A DNA stretch of 64,000 nucleotides from Tritrichomonas musculus (taxonomy: Eukaryota; Parabasalia; Tritrichomonadida; Tritrichomonadidae), in assembly GCA_039105265.1 (NCBI GenBank), contig JAPFFF010000009.1, forward strand, positions 5,270,001 to 5,334,000, given 5' to 3'. Numbering within the stretch: position 1 is the stretch's first letter; each line of letters starts with the position of its first letter. This document shows positions 1 through 9,207 of this stretch, piece after piece. The notes beneath the pieces were generated by a model that was not told the DNA's origin, searched no databases, and was given only the letters and a program-made list of their open reading frames with translations. A program made the translations under genes and the position numbers.

Positions 1-642
1 ATGTATGAAAATTGTTTTGATAATGCAAAATCTGCTCTTGAGCATTTTTCTCAAAAACGTATGAATTCAGATTCAAGTGTCAATATGCCCTCTCAAATTA
101 GATATGTTTATTATATGGAAAGGCATATCAAATATTGTGTACAGCATAATCTTGATAAAACTGTACCACCTATTCCTTGGAAAAGAACTATTGTTAAAGT
201 AACAATAAAAGACCCTATGAATTCCAAAATGTATAAGCCTGTTCTTATCGTTTTTGATTCTTCTTTTGACGCTATTTTTAATTCCGCATGGATTAAAGAA
301 GTAAGGCCAGTATCTAATGCTACTCTTGTGTACAATTTAAAAATACCTGTAAACGGTGATTTCACAATAAAGATTTACGATTCAAAAGGCAAAAATTCTA
401 TGAATGAACTACTCAGAACGACTAATAATACCTCTTTTATTGAAAATAACTCATTTACATATTCAAACAAAGAACTTGATGGCCCTCATAAAGGAGATAA
501 AAAATATACACCACTTTTTGAATTGACATGCGAATTTGAACCAATACCAGGTTTAGATGTACCTATTCCACTTGTTTATCCAAATTCTGAAAAATCTTCA
601 CTCATTCCTCAAGATACAGATGCAGACATTCCAACTTCATGA
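1..642 (+). CDS. PTEN-like phosphatase, 3' part (C2 domain), cut by window edge
   Basis: C-terminal part of a PTEN-type phosphoinositide 3-phosphatase, which would remove the 3-phosphate of PIP3 at the membrane. The visible 213 residues start in the last helices of the phosphatase domain (FDNAKSALEHFSQKR, comparable to the ALDFYGEVRT segment of PTEN). They pass through the hallmark junction MPSQIRYVYYMERHI (PTEN has IPSQRRYVYYYSYLL) and continue as a C2 beta-sandwich to about residue 190, with a short Ser/Thr/Asp-rich tail. The catalytic HCxxGxxR loop should lie upstream of the window. The ATG at base 1 is in frame but falls inside the domain, so it is almost certainly an internal Met and not the start. 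Family assignment rests on the junction motif and the order of segments; substrate is inferred from the family. Confidence 0.8.
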   Translation: MYENCFDNAKSALEHFSQKRMNSDSSVNMPSQIRYVYYMERHIKYCVQHNLDKTVPPIPWKRTIVKVTIKDPMNSKMYKPVLIVFDSSFDAIFNSAWIKEVRPVSNATLVYNLKIPVNGDFTIKIYDSKGKNSMNELLRTTNNTSFIENNSFTYSNKELDGPHKGDKKYTPLFELTCEFEPIPGLDVPIPLVYPNSEKSSLIPQDTDADIPTS

Positions 643-927
643 TTTTTTTTTGAAATATTCAAAATCAGTTTCGATTTCAAATATTCAATTATTCTTTTAG
701 AATTAATTGCCTTGAAATAATTATTGATAATTATCAATATTTCTAGATGAGAAAAATAACATTTAGCAATCAATAATACTGTTTTTATAAATGTTTGTCG
801 TATACTTTTTTTAATTTGTGATAATAGAAAAATAATTTATGCGCTATTTTTTTTTATAAAACAAAAAGCAATCATAGTTGTTAAAAGAAATATTTTAGAT
901 AACATTATACTTTATTTTCCTATGTTT

Positions 928-1794
928 TTAATTTAAAGTTGATAACAAATTCGCGCCTATAGTATCGATAGATTCTTTGATTTGTGGAGATAATTCATAT
1001 TCCTCTCCAACACATCCAGCCACAAGATATGGATCAATTGGAAGAGAGCCGAGAAGTGAAAGATTTTCATCTTTACAGAGTTTTTTCGCACCACCTGTTG
1101 TTTGTGGGTAAATAAAGCTTGTTTTCCCGCATTTTTTGCATGTATAAGAACTCATATTTTCTACAATTCCTAGAACTTTAACACCAGCACGCTGGCAAAA
1201 CTTAATTTCACGCCTAACATCACTTAAAGCAACTTCTTCTGGAGTTGTTACAATAACGGCTCCATCAATTCCACTTTGACTCATAAAACTGACGATTGAT
1301 AAGTGTTCATCACTCGTTCCTGGCGGTGTATCTATAACAATAAATTCTACATCACTCCAATTAACATCTTTTAGAAACTGTAAAACAAATGAATTTTTCA
1401 TTGGACCTCTAGCAATGTTTGCATCATTTTCATTTTCGAGGAAAAATTGAGCACTAACAAGCGATATATTATCTGAAACATAAACTGGATCAAATCCCAA
1501 AGCTGTTTGATGCATTCTTTCATTTTGGCACTTAAAAAGATATGGCATTGAAGGACCACATAGATCAAGATCAAGAACACCAACTGAATTATTTTGCGAA
1601 AGATATTTTGATAGAATATATGCCACTGTTGATTTACCAACTCCACCTTTTCCACTTAAAATTAAAATTTTATGTTTGACTTTTTCGAGAGAGTCTTTGA
1701 CATCTTGCAGAGCTGCACGCATTGCATCAGGTACACCACCAGTGCCGCATGCTTCCCTCATTGGGCAATTTGCACAGTCTCCTGAACAACTCAT
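928..1794 (-). CDS. Nbp35/NUBP1-type P-loop Fe-S scaffold ATPase
   Basis: Mrp/NBP35 ParA-like ATPase, 288 aa, which in other eukaryotes is a scaffold for cytosolic Fe-S cluster assembly. The N-terminus carries four cysteines (C3, C7, C10, C16; CANCPMREAC), as in the N-terminal ferredoxin-like cluster of Nbp35. The deviant Walker A GKGGVGKST is at residues 48-56, the switch region IDTPPGTSDEH follows mid-protein, and MSSYTCKKCGKTSFIY supplies the conserved C-terminal CxxC that bridges the dimer. The four N-terminal cysteines argue against Cfd1 and against mitochondrial/hydrogenosomal Ind1, and no targeting presequence is seen. The extension is short: the first gap is C-x3-C, where canonical Nbp35 has about C-x13-C. 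The start is the only ATG before the cysteines. Confidence 0.9.
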   Translation of the reverse strand: MSCSGDCANCPMREACGTGGVPDAMRAALQDVKDSLEKVKHKILILSGKGGVGKSTVAYILSKYLSQNNSVGVLDLDLCGPSMPYLFKCQNERMHQTALGFDPVYVSDNISLVSAQFFLENENDANIARGPMKNSFVLQFLKDVNWSDVEFIVIDTPPGTSDEHLSIVSFMSQSGIDGAVIVTTPEEVALSDVRREIKFCQRAGVKVLGIVENMSSYTCKKCGKTSFIYPQTTGGAKKLCKDENLSLLGSLPIDPYLVAGCVGEEYELSPQIKESIDTIGANLLSTLN

Positions 1795-2206
1795 GAATTG
1801 GCCAGATTATAATTTAAATTTAAATTTTTTAAAACCAAATATCAATTGAATTCATTTCTTTGAAAATTTGAGACGTTTGTTTGATCATTCCCGTCACGGT
1901 CATTGGGTCATCTCGTCTTACTCAATAATCACAATACGGGGACATTACGTCCTCTGCATCCGAGTGCAAAATATGCTACTTGCTAAGCAAAAGTGGACTA
2001 CATTCCATTTATTATTATTATTATTATCATTTTTTTTTTTTTTTTGTGCGCCATAATTGCTATATTTATTTTTCTTTTTTAATTCATTTAGAACACATGT
2101 ACAAGCATTAAATTCAAAAAATGCAAAAACGAAATATTGAAAAATTTATATATTTATAATATATTTATGTGCTTTTATAATGTATAATTTATTTTTGAAC
2201 AAATCT
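1795..2206. other. Intergenic; GC-richer island with stem-loops and T run (candidate ncRNA)
   Basis: The 5' flank of the Nbp35 gene and 5' side of this gap are ordinary AT-rich DNA, but about 1866-2010 is clearly richer in G+C than any other nearby non-coding sequence. On the + strand AGACG (1871-1875) can pair with CGTCT (1914-1918). GGAC/GTCC (loop attac), TGCA/TGCA and TTGCT-a-AGCAA form small hairpins further along. An (ATT)n run and a 16-17 nt T run near 2030-2046 follow. A 62-codon frame here has no recognisable protein character. No tRNA, snRNA or SRP RNA signature was recognised. Confidence 0.3.
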
Positions 2207-3856
2207 TTAATCATCAAACAATATTATTGGTAACATTTCATTATTTATCATTTTTCCGCCATCAATTGAAATTTTTTCTATATTTTTTGTTGTTGGTATC
2301 AAATTAATTTTTTGTTTAGTGTATAAAATAAAAGGCGGTGGCTCATCTTTTTTCTCTTTTACCTCCTCTACAATAGTTTTTTCTTGATTTTCGAAGTTTT
2401 TTATGACTTCTTTATAAATTTCTTCTATTTCGTGTCTGATAAAAGAACGAATAAGAGGTTCTGCGACTTTTTTTGACATGATATCAATGCTAATTTTCCT
2501 ACGCTCACGCATTGCCTCTAACTTCTGTCGTTCCTCGTTTCTTGCTTTCGTTAATTTCTCATCACGTAATTTTTTTTGCCTCAATTTCTTTTTTGCATGA
2601 AAAAGAGGTTTTACAATCTGAAGACATTGTGATGAAGCCCAATTGCTAATAAATTTTTTGGCTAAATTTGCAATTATTGTAGCACGAATAGACGATGGAA
2701 TTGTTTGTATATAAGGGATCATTTCTGGCTGTTTAGACTTTCTTTTATTGCTGTCATTATTATTATTATTGTTATTATTACTGTTTGAATTTGAAATTTG
2801 ATAATCGTTCAAATCAAGATCGTCTAAAAGATTTAAATTATTTTGTTTAGAATTTGTTTTTTGGGGACTTTTTAAATAAAAATCTAGAAAAGGCATGAAA
2901 AGCGTTGCTGGAGGTGGGATTTGGTCCAAATCTTGATTTTCATCATCCATATCAAAACGAGATGATAAATTTTGCGGATGCTTTTTTACATAATGAGTGA
3001 GCGGGGCATTTTTTTCCCCTCTATAAAAGATAATTGGCGAGTGATTAATACTTTCAATGGCGGAATTTGAACTTGAATCAATTTTTGGCGTAGATGAATT
3101 TTGTAATGATGGTATTGCATTTGTTGTTGACAATGATGATGAAGGTGTAGACTGCTTTTGCCGTGATGATGATGATACATTGTTCGGCTTTGAGTTTACT
3201 GTCATTTCATCTTCTTCGTATTCTTCGTCGTCATCGTCATCATCATCATCTTCATACATATAACTATTATCAGATTCGCCAAAATCAATGACAGGCGCCG
3301 TAAAACTAAGACCAAATTGTTGTTTCCTATTTTGATATTTTTTTGGTAAAGAAATCTCATTATCAAATTGTAATTTTGTGAGCATTCCAGTCATATATTC
3401 TGTATCATCATCAATATATTCTGAATGGGGTTCTAAAAATTTAGATAATTCTTCGGAATGATTTTCAATAATATGACTTAATACTTTATCGTGATTTCCA
3501 TTAAAATTACAAATTGTGCATTTACTTTGTGATGGACTAATTTTCATAGTGTAAATTTCAGCAGCACATGAAAACATAGAAAAATATTCGTTTTTCTCGA
3601 AAAGATAATTGGAATCAACTTTAGCACTGAGACCATTCATAATAGGCGATGAAAGTTGCGAACTATCAGGAAAATTCCACCATGAGTGGCAAAATAATTC
3701 TGTGGATGGGTTTTTTGGTGCTTTGAATAAAAAAGAATTAATAGGATGACAGCGTCCAAATCCGTAGAAAAATTGATTTGCCTTTGAATCACGTTTCTTA
3801 AAATCCTCTAAAAATATTTGTGGAGACAAAGATTTTTGGGGATTTTTACATTCCAT
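2207..3856 (-). CDS. Hypothetical protein with C2H2-like finger, acidic stretch and C-terminal coiled coil
   Basis: I do not recognise this 549-aa protein. The N-terminal third is ordered-looking, with aromatic clusters (FFYGFGRCHP, SWWNFPDSS), and carries one C2H2-like zinc-finger pattern (CTIC, then H-x4-H in LSHIIENH) at about residues 115-140. A run of about ten aspartates near residue 210 is followed by Ser/Thr/Asn-rich linkers and a poly-Asn tract. From about residue 395 it becomes helical and strongly charged (KKKLRQKKLRDEKLTKARNE, then REERRK-type heptads), and ends in a short Pro-containing tail. A nuclear role would fit the finger and the acidic/basic blocks, but that is inference. 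It is a single frame with an ATG start and no overlap with its neighbours. Confidence 0.75.
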   Translation of the reverse strand: MECKNPQKSLSPQIFLEDFKKRDSKANQFFYGFGRCHPINSFLFKAPKNPSTELFCHSWWNFPDSSQLSSPIMNGLSAKVDSNYLFEKNEYFSMFSCAAEIYTMKISPSQSKCTICNFNGNHDKVLSHIIENHSEELSKFLEPHSEYIDDDTEYMTGMLTKLQFDNEISLPKKYQNRKQQFGLSFTAPVIDFGESDNSYMYEDDDDDDDDEEYEEDEMTVNSKPNNVSSSSRQKQSTPSSSLSTTNAIPSLQNSSTPKIDSSSNSAIESINHSPIIFYRGEKNAPLTHYVKKHPQNLSSRFDMDDENQDLDQIPPPATLFMPFLDFYLKSPQKTNSKQNNLNLLDDLDLNDYQISNSNSNNNNNNNNDSNKRKSKQPEMIPYIQTIPSSIRATIIANLAKKFISNWASSQCLQIVKPLFHAKKKLRQKKLRDEKLTKARNEERQKLEAMRERRKISIDIMSKKVAEPLIRSFIRHEIEEIYKEVIKNFENQEKTIVEEVKEKKDEPPPFILYTKQKINLIPTTKNIEKISIDGGKMINNEMLPIILFDD

Positions 3857-4194
3857 TTAAATTTTTTCAAACAAGATTTTAAAAATTTTGATATAGTGTT
3901 TTTTTTATATTTTTTATCTATTATTTGATAATTGAGCTTTTTTAATAGTATGATCATCTACAATCCAAAAAACTGTATAATTGGATATTAATAAAAATTT
4001 GATATTATTGGCGAATCATTTTAGTTAAGATCAGAAATGCTGCGGATAGAATCCTTATTTATATTTAAATAACATAATGAATGAAATTAGTAATGAATTA
4101 AACTACTTTAAATATATATATAATGATGAACTTTTTATTTAGGAAAAATTCATGAAATATTAATATAAACATTATTATATACAAACAAAAAAGA
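3857..4194. other. Intergenic, AT-rich, nothing recognised
   Basis: This gap lies between two minus-strand genes: 5' of the zinc-finger/coiled-coil gene and 3' of nothing on the other strand. It is A/T-rich with short T runs. I see no frame, RNA or initiator that I can support. Confidence 0.5.
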
Positions 4195-4980
4195 TTATAT
4201 TGGCATTAAGTGGGGAGGAATTAAAGCAGCGTCCATTGCTTCAATAAAGAAATCCTTATCATATGGATCGCATTTTAGAGTTCCTTTCATTGAATCAATC
4301 AAAAATTGAGGTTCAATTAATCCTTCGTCATTATCAGGTGGAAGATCAGAGAAATCTGACCATTGATCACCTGGATCAAAACTAAAAGGCCTCTGAAAGC
4401 ATGCCTTAACAATAGCATTTTTAAAAGAAGAAAAAGAAGGAATCCAATTATTACTTATCTCTATATCGTCAAATACAGTACATTCGTTTGAACCATTGAT
4501 AAACATTTCGAGTGAAATACTTTTTTCTCCAGGAACAAATCCAATACCAATTACATCACCAATTTTGAATGGTGGAGTTTTCACTTTTGCATTTCTATGA
4601 CCTTCATGGTATGAACCTCCTAAATCTCGAACTGAATAGCCATATTTGTCAACTCCAATTGGTCCTTCCATGTCTGCTTTTGTTGTTGATATACCAAATC
4701 TTACATGACTTCCTTCTTGACTCTGTTCTAAAAATGTAAATTCCCAATAAAACTTTTTAGTTAGCGGAATTCTACGAGATGAACGACATAATCTGTATCC
4801 CCCTGAAAGTGTTGCAGTGTAGTCATCAATAAATTGATAGTTTCGCGAAGATTTTAATTTTGAGAGAGTAATTGGCTTGTGCCCCTCAGGATCTTTAACA
4901 TTTGGTAATAATCCTAGTGCTGCTCTTCGAAGAACTCCTAAATCTTCAAATTTGAGGTTTAATGATACTACTTCTTTCAT
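4195..4980 (-). CDS. Ash2/Bre2-like SPRY-domain protein (COMPASS subunit candidate)
   Basis: A 261-aa protein built around a SPRY domain at about residues 45-202. The stretch GPIGVDKYGYSVRDLGGSYH, followed by a gap and then GDVIGIGF, matches the Ash2L SPRY order (APLGYDKFSYSWR, then GDVLGFYI). Before it lies FYWEFTF and an R-x-GIST segment like RLGWSQ. After it come MFINGS (FYKNG in Ash2L) and a C-terminal helix region corresponding to the end of Ash2L. In animals and fungi Ash2/Bre2 is the core subunit that activates SET1/MLL H3K4 methyltransferases. The PHD-like winged-helix region of animal Ash2L is absent, as in a minimal Bre2-type protein. The start is the ATG at 4980, followed by a short N-terminal region. 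Confidence 0.75.
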   Translation of the reverse strand: MKEVVSLNLKFEDLGVLRRAALGLLPNVKDPEGHKPITLSKLKSSRNYQFIDDYTATLSGGYRLCRSSRRIPLTKKFYWEFTFLEQSQEGSHVRFGISTTKADMEGPIGVDKYGYSVRDLGGSYHEGHRNAKVKTPPFKIGDVIGIGFVPGEKSISLEMFINGSNECTVFDDIEISNNWIPSFSSFKNAIVKACFQRPFSFDPGDQWSDFSDLPPDNDEGLIEPQFLIDSMKGTLKCDPYDKDFFIEAMDAALIPPHLMPI

Positions 4981-5605
4981 ATTACTTATAAGCCGTTTAT
5001 TATTTTTTTTTTTTTTAATTTTGATTTGAATTGGCTCAAAAAGTTTATAAATTTTTTCAATTTTTTTTAGAGAAAAAAAACGAAAGCCTCACAATTTTCT
5101 ATACAGCAAACTCATCTTGATAACGCTGTATCTTTTGAAACATTTCAAAAAGATCGTGGAAAAATTGCATTTTTTTTTTGCAATTCTTGCAATTCTTATG
5201 TTCTTAAAAAATCTATTAAATTGGAAAAATATGCAAGAATTTAATCTGAAAAAAAATAAATCAACTTGAAAACTTTAATTTTTTTTTTGAAAACCTAATA
5301 ATAAATCCTTTTGTAGTCTCCTTTAAAGAAAAATATTCAAAAAGCATTGATTACGTAAAAAAATTTTTATTAACAAACAAAAATATCTATTTCTATATTA
5401 AGGAAAAGAAAAAAGATATGGGATTGTCGGAAGATCAGGTTTATTTGAGGGAGAGAACGTTGTTTTTGATTTTCTAAATTTTCAATACAGAATAATATTT
5501 ATAAAGATTTTTTTTTTTTTTTTTTTTGATGTTGTTTCTCGTCAGTGATATTTTTTTTTTTTTTGAACAAAGTGCAATTTTTACTAGATTATAAAATATA
5601 ATTTT
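4981..5605. other. Intergenic with T tracts and two adjacent hairpins
   Basis: A 625-bp gap between two minus-strand genes. Several T runs occur (about 5507-5527 and 5552-5564). At 5101-5150 two hairpins sit side by side: ATACAGC (5101-5107) pairs with GCTGTAT (5125-5131), and TTTTGAAA (5133-5140) pairs with TTTCAAAA (5143-5150). They could belong to the promoter or 5' leader of the Ash2-like gene or to a small RNA. Nothing else is recognisable. Confidence 0.35.
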
Positions 5606-6742
5606 TTATAATTCTTTCAAAATATCATCATCATTAGAATCTGAAGAATCTGAACCACCCGAAGAATTAAATACATCGAATGATTGATCAATAGCGTTTT
5701 CTCTTAATGATGAAGATTCGATTTTATTTTGAGGAATATTTGAATTTTTATCTTTTTCAATCTCTTGGTTTGCCAAAACAAGTTTTCTTTGATAAAGCTC
5801 GTGCTTTCTGATTTCTTCTGGCTTTATGCTATTTTGAGGTACCATACTTGGTGATTCAGGCATTGTGCTTTTTTCAATCAAAATTTTGTGAACAGCATTG
5901 ACCCTATTTTCTTGTTCTTTTATTTTTCTTTGCGTTTCTTCTGATTTATTATTACTATTCATTTGAATTAATTTTTCCAACAAAAACTTCTGTTGATTAT
6001 AAACATCCTGTATAAAAGGAATAATTGAAACTTTTCCTTTGATGACAAGTTGATAATTTCTTTCTTTGTCTGGCTCATTCTTTGACTTTTTTTTAGGACT
6101 ATCATCATAACTATCATTTTTTCTATCAGATTTGTGTTTTGAAGTTTTTGGATGTGATTTTTCTTGCGGTTTCCTTTTTCTCTCTCTTGGCTCATCACTA
6201 TCTGAACTTCTGTAACGATCATTGTTATCACTACTATCATCATTATCATCAGAATATGAAATATTTGAGTTACTATCCACATCACTTGAAGAAAGGTTCA
6301 TATTCTTGGAATTTTCAAAAATCTTTTGAACGTCTTTTACATTTGATTTATTTGATCTACCAGCCTGAACAGATTTTTTTTCTTCTTCAAAATCCTCTTT
6401 AGCTTTATCATAAATTTTCTTATATTCTTTGATATAATCTTTCCTTTTTTTAAGTTCACCAAGTCGTGCAATTTCAGATACTCTTTCGTCATGCAGAGCT
6501 TGACGATCATTTTTATCATAATAAAGATCTTTGCCATATGGAGGATCATATTCTGGAAATGGTTCTAAAATCGGAGTATTTTTTAGATTATCTCTAAAAT
6601 CATCAAGATTAATAGCATTTCGATCACAGAGAAAAATTTTACTTTGTAGCTCTTTGGGAAATTCTGTTGGAGGGTCGTACATTAAACTTTTAGATATACT
6701 TTCTAAATTTGGTGGTCGTGCTCTCTTAGGAAGCCCACTCAT
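5606..6742 (-). CDS. Hypothetical charged protein, Lys/Arg/Ser-rich
   Basis: An unrecognised protein of 378 aa. The frame stays open to 6781, but that extension begins at a TTG; the first ATG is at 6742 and gives MSGLPKRARPPN, so I place the start there. Residues about 1-90 look folded or motif-bearing (YDPPTEFPKELQSKIF, FPEYDPPYGKDLYY). A charged helix follows (about 95-140), then a Ser/Asp-rich and Arg/Lys-rich middle (RERKRKPQEKSHPK). A second helical segment (QDVYNQQKFLLEKLIQMN) is followed by a Ser/Asp-rich tail ending near DDDILKEL. The basic/RS-like middle suggests a nuclear protein, which is only an inference. Confidence 0.7.
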   Translation of the reverse strand: MSGLPKRARPPNLESISKSLMYDPPTEFPKELQSKIFLCDRNAINLDDFRDNLKNTPILEPFPEYDPPYGKDLYYDKNDRQALHDERVSEIARLGELKKRKDYIKEYKKIYDKAKEDFEEEKKSVQAGRSNKSNVKDVQKIFENSKNMNLSSSDVDSNSNISYSDDNDDSSDNNDRYRSSDSDEPRERKRKPQEKSHPKTSKHKSDRKNDSYDDSPKKKSKNEPDKERNYQLVIKGKVSIIPFIQDVYNQQKFLLEKLIQMNSNNKSEETQRKIKEQENRVNAVHKILIEKSTMPESPSMVPQNSIKPEEIRKHELYQRKLVLANQEIEKDKNSNIPQNKIESSSLRENAIDQSFDVFNSSGGSDSSDSNDDDILKEL

Positions 6743-7551
6743 TTTATTGACAACAGTTTGTTTATTAAATAAAATATTCAAAAATTGAAATCAAATTAAG
6801 AGTCATTTGATCGTTATATTACTAAATAAAAGGAGAAAATATCTGAATAAATCAATGACAATCTGATGTAATTATACCTGGAAATTACTTATTTTTTGAA
6901 TATTTCTCTTTTGGCATTTTATTAAAAAAAATCATTAACATTCATAATCCTATTAAAATATTAAATAATATTTTCATAAATTAAAATGAGTAAGTATCAA
7001 ATGATTCCAATGTTGAAGACTATATTATTTGTAATAAGACTTATGATCAATCATTGAACAAATAAATCCAAAATTGTTTTCAGACGTTTTTCTTGATAAC
7101 GTCATTGAAGAAAGATAATTGAAATCAACTTACAAAAGCAAACATCATTATTTTTGGAAATTGGATAATGATATTTATATCATATCCTTGAAGTTTTCCC
7201 AATTTTTTATTGTTTTGAAATGCTCTTCAGTCTTTTGAGTAATAATGATTTGATTCATATTATTGAATATTTTTCAGTTTTTGAATAAATTATTTCATAC
7301 TGTTTGAAAAAAAGCCATTTAAATTTGAAACGTCATTTTAATTTCAATAGAAAACGTATTTTTCATTCTTTTAATTTTATATAGAGATTAAAAAATGCGT
7401 TTTTATGAGATAAAACAAAGGTAATACAAGCATTTTTTGTTAAAAGAATGAAATGATGTTTTGAATATAAAATTAAAATATTTATTGTTAGACTTAAAAT
7501 CTGTTATCGTCGGTTTGAATTTGATCCCATCCGTTTACCACTCATTTCTTC
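6743..7551. other. Divergent intergenic region (promoters both ways)
   Basis: This 809-bp gap separates the minus-strand charged-protein gene from the plus-strand cyclin gene, so it should hold both promoters. It is AT-rich without a long frame. The only convincing element is the initiator next to the cyclin ATG, listed separately. Confidence 0.5.
7542..7547 (+). promoter_or_regulatory. Trichomonad-type initiator (Inr) of the cyclin gene
   Basis: TCATTT fits the trichomonad initiator TCA(+1)YTW. The +1 A would be base 7544, giving a leader of only 8 nt before the ATG at 7552, as is typical of trichomonad mRNAs. It is the clearest Inr in the window; other genes have weaker TCATT-like matches 25-35 nt upstream. 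Confidence 0.5.
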
Positions 7552-8685
7552 ATGCGTCATCTTCGCCAATGCTGCAGCAACGACATTTTTCCACCTATAA
7601 ACATATGCTGCATTGATGAAAATGTTTGTTCAAATTCATGTACGCATAGCGCCGAGTTCTCCCCAAAAGAATCATTTAGTGGACATGTATGCAATGCTGA
7701 CGACGATTGTGAGTATAGCGATCCATATATTGAAAATAGCGATGATTACAGTTACTCTGAGGATGATGAAGAAGAAGAATCCTTCGAATTTGAATATAAA
7801 AATATAGAAATCAAACCAACTTTCGAAGTGGCTTCACGTGGCGATCCACATGAAGCTTCACTTTATGTCGATTCAATTGCACGTATTTTACAAAACGAAG
7901 AACCAGAATATGCTGTTGAACCAAAATCAATTGAAAAATTACAAGGCTCCCAAATACATGGACGCCGAATAATGCTTGCTGAATATTTAATTAATATGGC
8001 TGAATTATACCCTTCGCCTACAACAGAAGCCCTTTTCCAATGTATTTCACTTTTAGACCGTTATTTGGCTTCTGAAAAAGTTCCATTTGAACAACTTCAA
8101 TTAATAGCATGTTGTTGTTTATGGATTTCAGCAAAAGTTGAATTAACATCAGAAGATTCATTAGCACCATTACGCAAATTGTGCCATGAAAAATTTTCAA
8201 AGGCCGACTTCATTCAAGCTGAAGCAAAAATCATTATTGGTGTAAATTATAAAATCCATACCGTTACACCATATTTCTTTCTAAAGCATTTTTTAAAGAT
8301 GATAGATGCAAGTGAAGATGTTTCACTTCTTGCATCATATTTATGCGAATCAACGTTAATGTTCGTTGAAGTTAGTTGTTATCGTCCATCAGTGATTGCT
8401 TTTTGTTCAATTGCTGCTGCTTGCCTTGCTTGCGGCAAAGAAGATAAAATTCGTTATCTTGGAAATTTTGGACAAACTTTTAAATGGGAAGATGTAGCTA
8501 AGTGCTTCCTTTTAATTTGTCATACAGGAAGGGGATTATCAATGAGAGAAAAGAGTTGTGTTTTTAAAAAGTATGGAAATCGTCGAATTGATAGTATCCA
8601 AAAAAATGGCAGAGATTTGATTAAAAGTATGCGCCAAGGTTCTGATTTGCTTCAGGGCCTGGCAAAACTTTTTTCATCTCACTAA
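7552..8685 (+). CDS. Cyclin-fold protein (mitotic A/B-like cyclin)
   Basis: A 377-aa cyclin. The N-terminal 85 residues are Cys/His- and Asp/Glu-rich and look unstructured. From SLYVDSIARILQNEE (about residue 103) the sequence follows the mitotic cyclin pattern. GRRIMLAEYLINMAELY aligns with MRAILVDWLVEV, ISLLDRYLAS with the helix-2 LDRYL motif, and LQLIACCCLWISAKVE with the ASKYEE helix that contributes the Lys/Glu contacts to the CDK. A second cyclin box follows (TVTPYFFLKHFLKMID; SLLASYLCESTLM). The Arg, Lys and Glu used for CDK binding are kept, so it is probably a functional CDK partner. No clear destruction box (RxxL) is visible near the N-terminus. The ATG at 7552 has a close initiator. 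Confidence 0.85.
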   Translation: MRHLRQCCSNDIFPPINICCIDENVCSNSCTHSAEFSPKESFSGHVCNADDDCEYSDPYIENSDDYSYSEDDEEEESFEFEYKNIEIKPTFEVASRGDPHEASLYVDSIARILQNEEPEYAVEPKSIEKLQGSQIHGRRIMLAEYLINMAELYPSPTTEALFQCISLLDRYLASEKVPFEQLQLIACCCLWISAKVELTSEDSLAPLRKLCHEKFSKADFIQAEAKIIIGVNYKIHTVTPYFFLKHFLKMIDASEDVSLLASYLCESTLMFVEVSCYRPSVIAFCSIAAACLACGKEDKIRYLGNFGQTFKWEDVAKCFLLICHTGRGLSMREKSCVFKKYGNRRIDSIQKNGRDLIKSMRQGSDLLQGLAKLFSSH

Positions 8686-9207
8686 TACAAAAGCCAAAAA
8701 CAAAACATCAAAACAATATAATATATATTATTTATATTATTTTTACAGATCGATGATTCATTACATTAATTTTGTTTTTAAATATTAATACAAATAAATT
8801 TATACAATTTTTTAATTATTTGTTATAATTTATAAAATGAGGCTCATAGCAACCATCTGTGTGTCTCTGATTGTTTCTTATTTCACGAATAAAGCATATG
8901 TTATTATAATTCTTTTTTTTTAAATTATTTTTTGAAAGCATGTATACGTTAATAAAACGTTTATAATTTTTTTTTTAGTGAAAGTCACAAATTTTTTTGC
9001 ATTTTGATGTAAAAAAACTTTAAATAAGCATATTATAGATTGTTAAATTTTACAATAATAACATATAAAAAAAAATATGAAAAGTATAATATATATTTTT
9101 GTTTTATTTTTTGTTGTAGATTATAAAATGATATCAAATCACCAAGAAATGCACGTACATCATTCTGCAAATAAATTTTTGTCTTAAATTATATTTTAAA
9201 TTTTTCA
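8686..9207. other. Convergent intergenic region, AT-rich
   Basis: This is 3' flanking sequence for both the cyclin gene (+) and the membrane-protein gene (-). It has several A/T runs and an imperfect inverted repeat around 8946-8968 (ACGTT/AACGT). A 26-codon ATG frame at 8838 has a signal-like hydrophobic composition but is too short and unsupported to call. Confidence 0.45.

Noticed and set aside
1-642. Reading the first frame as a complete 213-aa gene
   Set aside because: The first residues match the inside of a PTEN phosphatase domain, so the true start is outside the window.
1868-2056. 62-codon plus-strand frame
   Set aside because: It opens at a TTG, ends in poly-Phe from the T run and shows no protein character; the interval is better described as a non-coding island.
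8838-8918. 26-codon ATG frame resembling a signal peptide
   Set aside because: Too short, ends in an A/T run, and no mature part follows.
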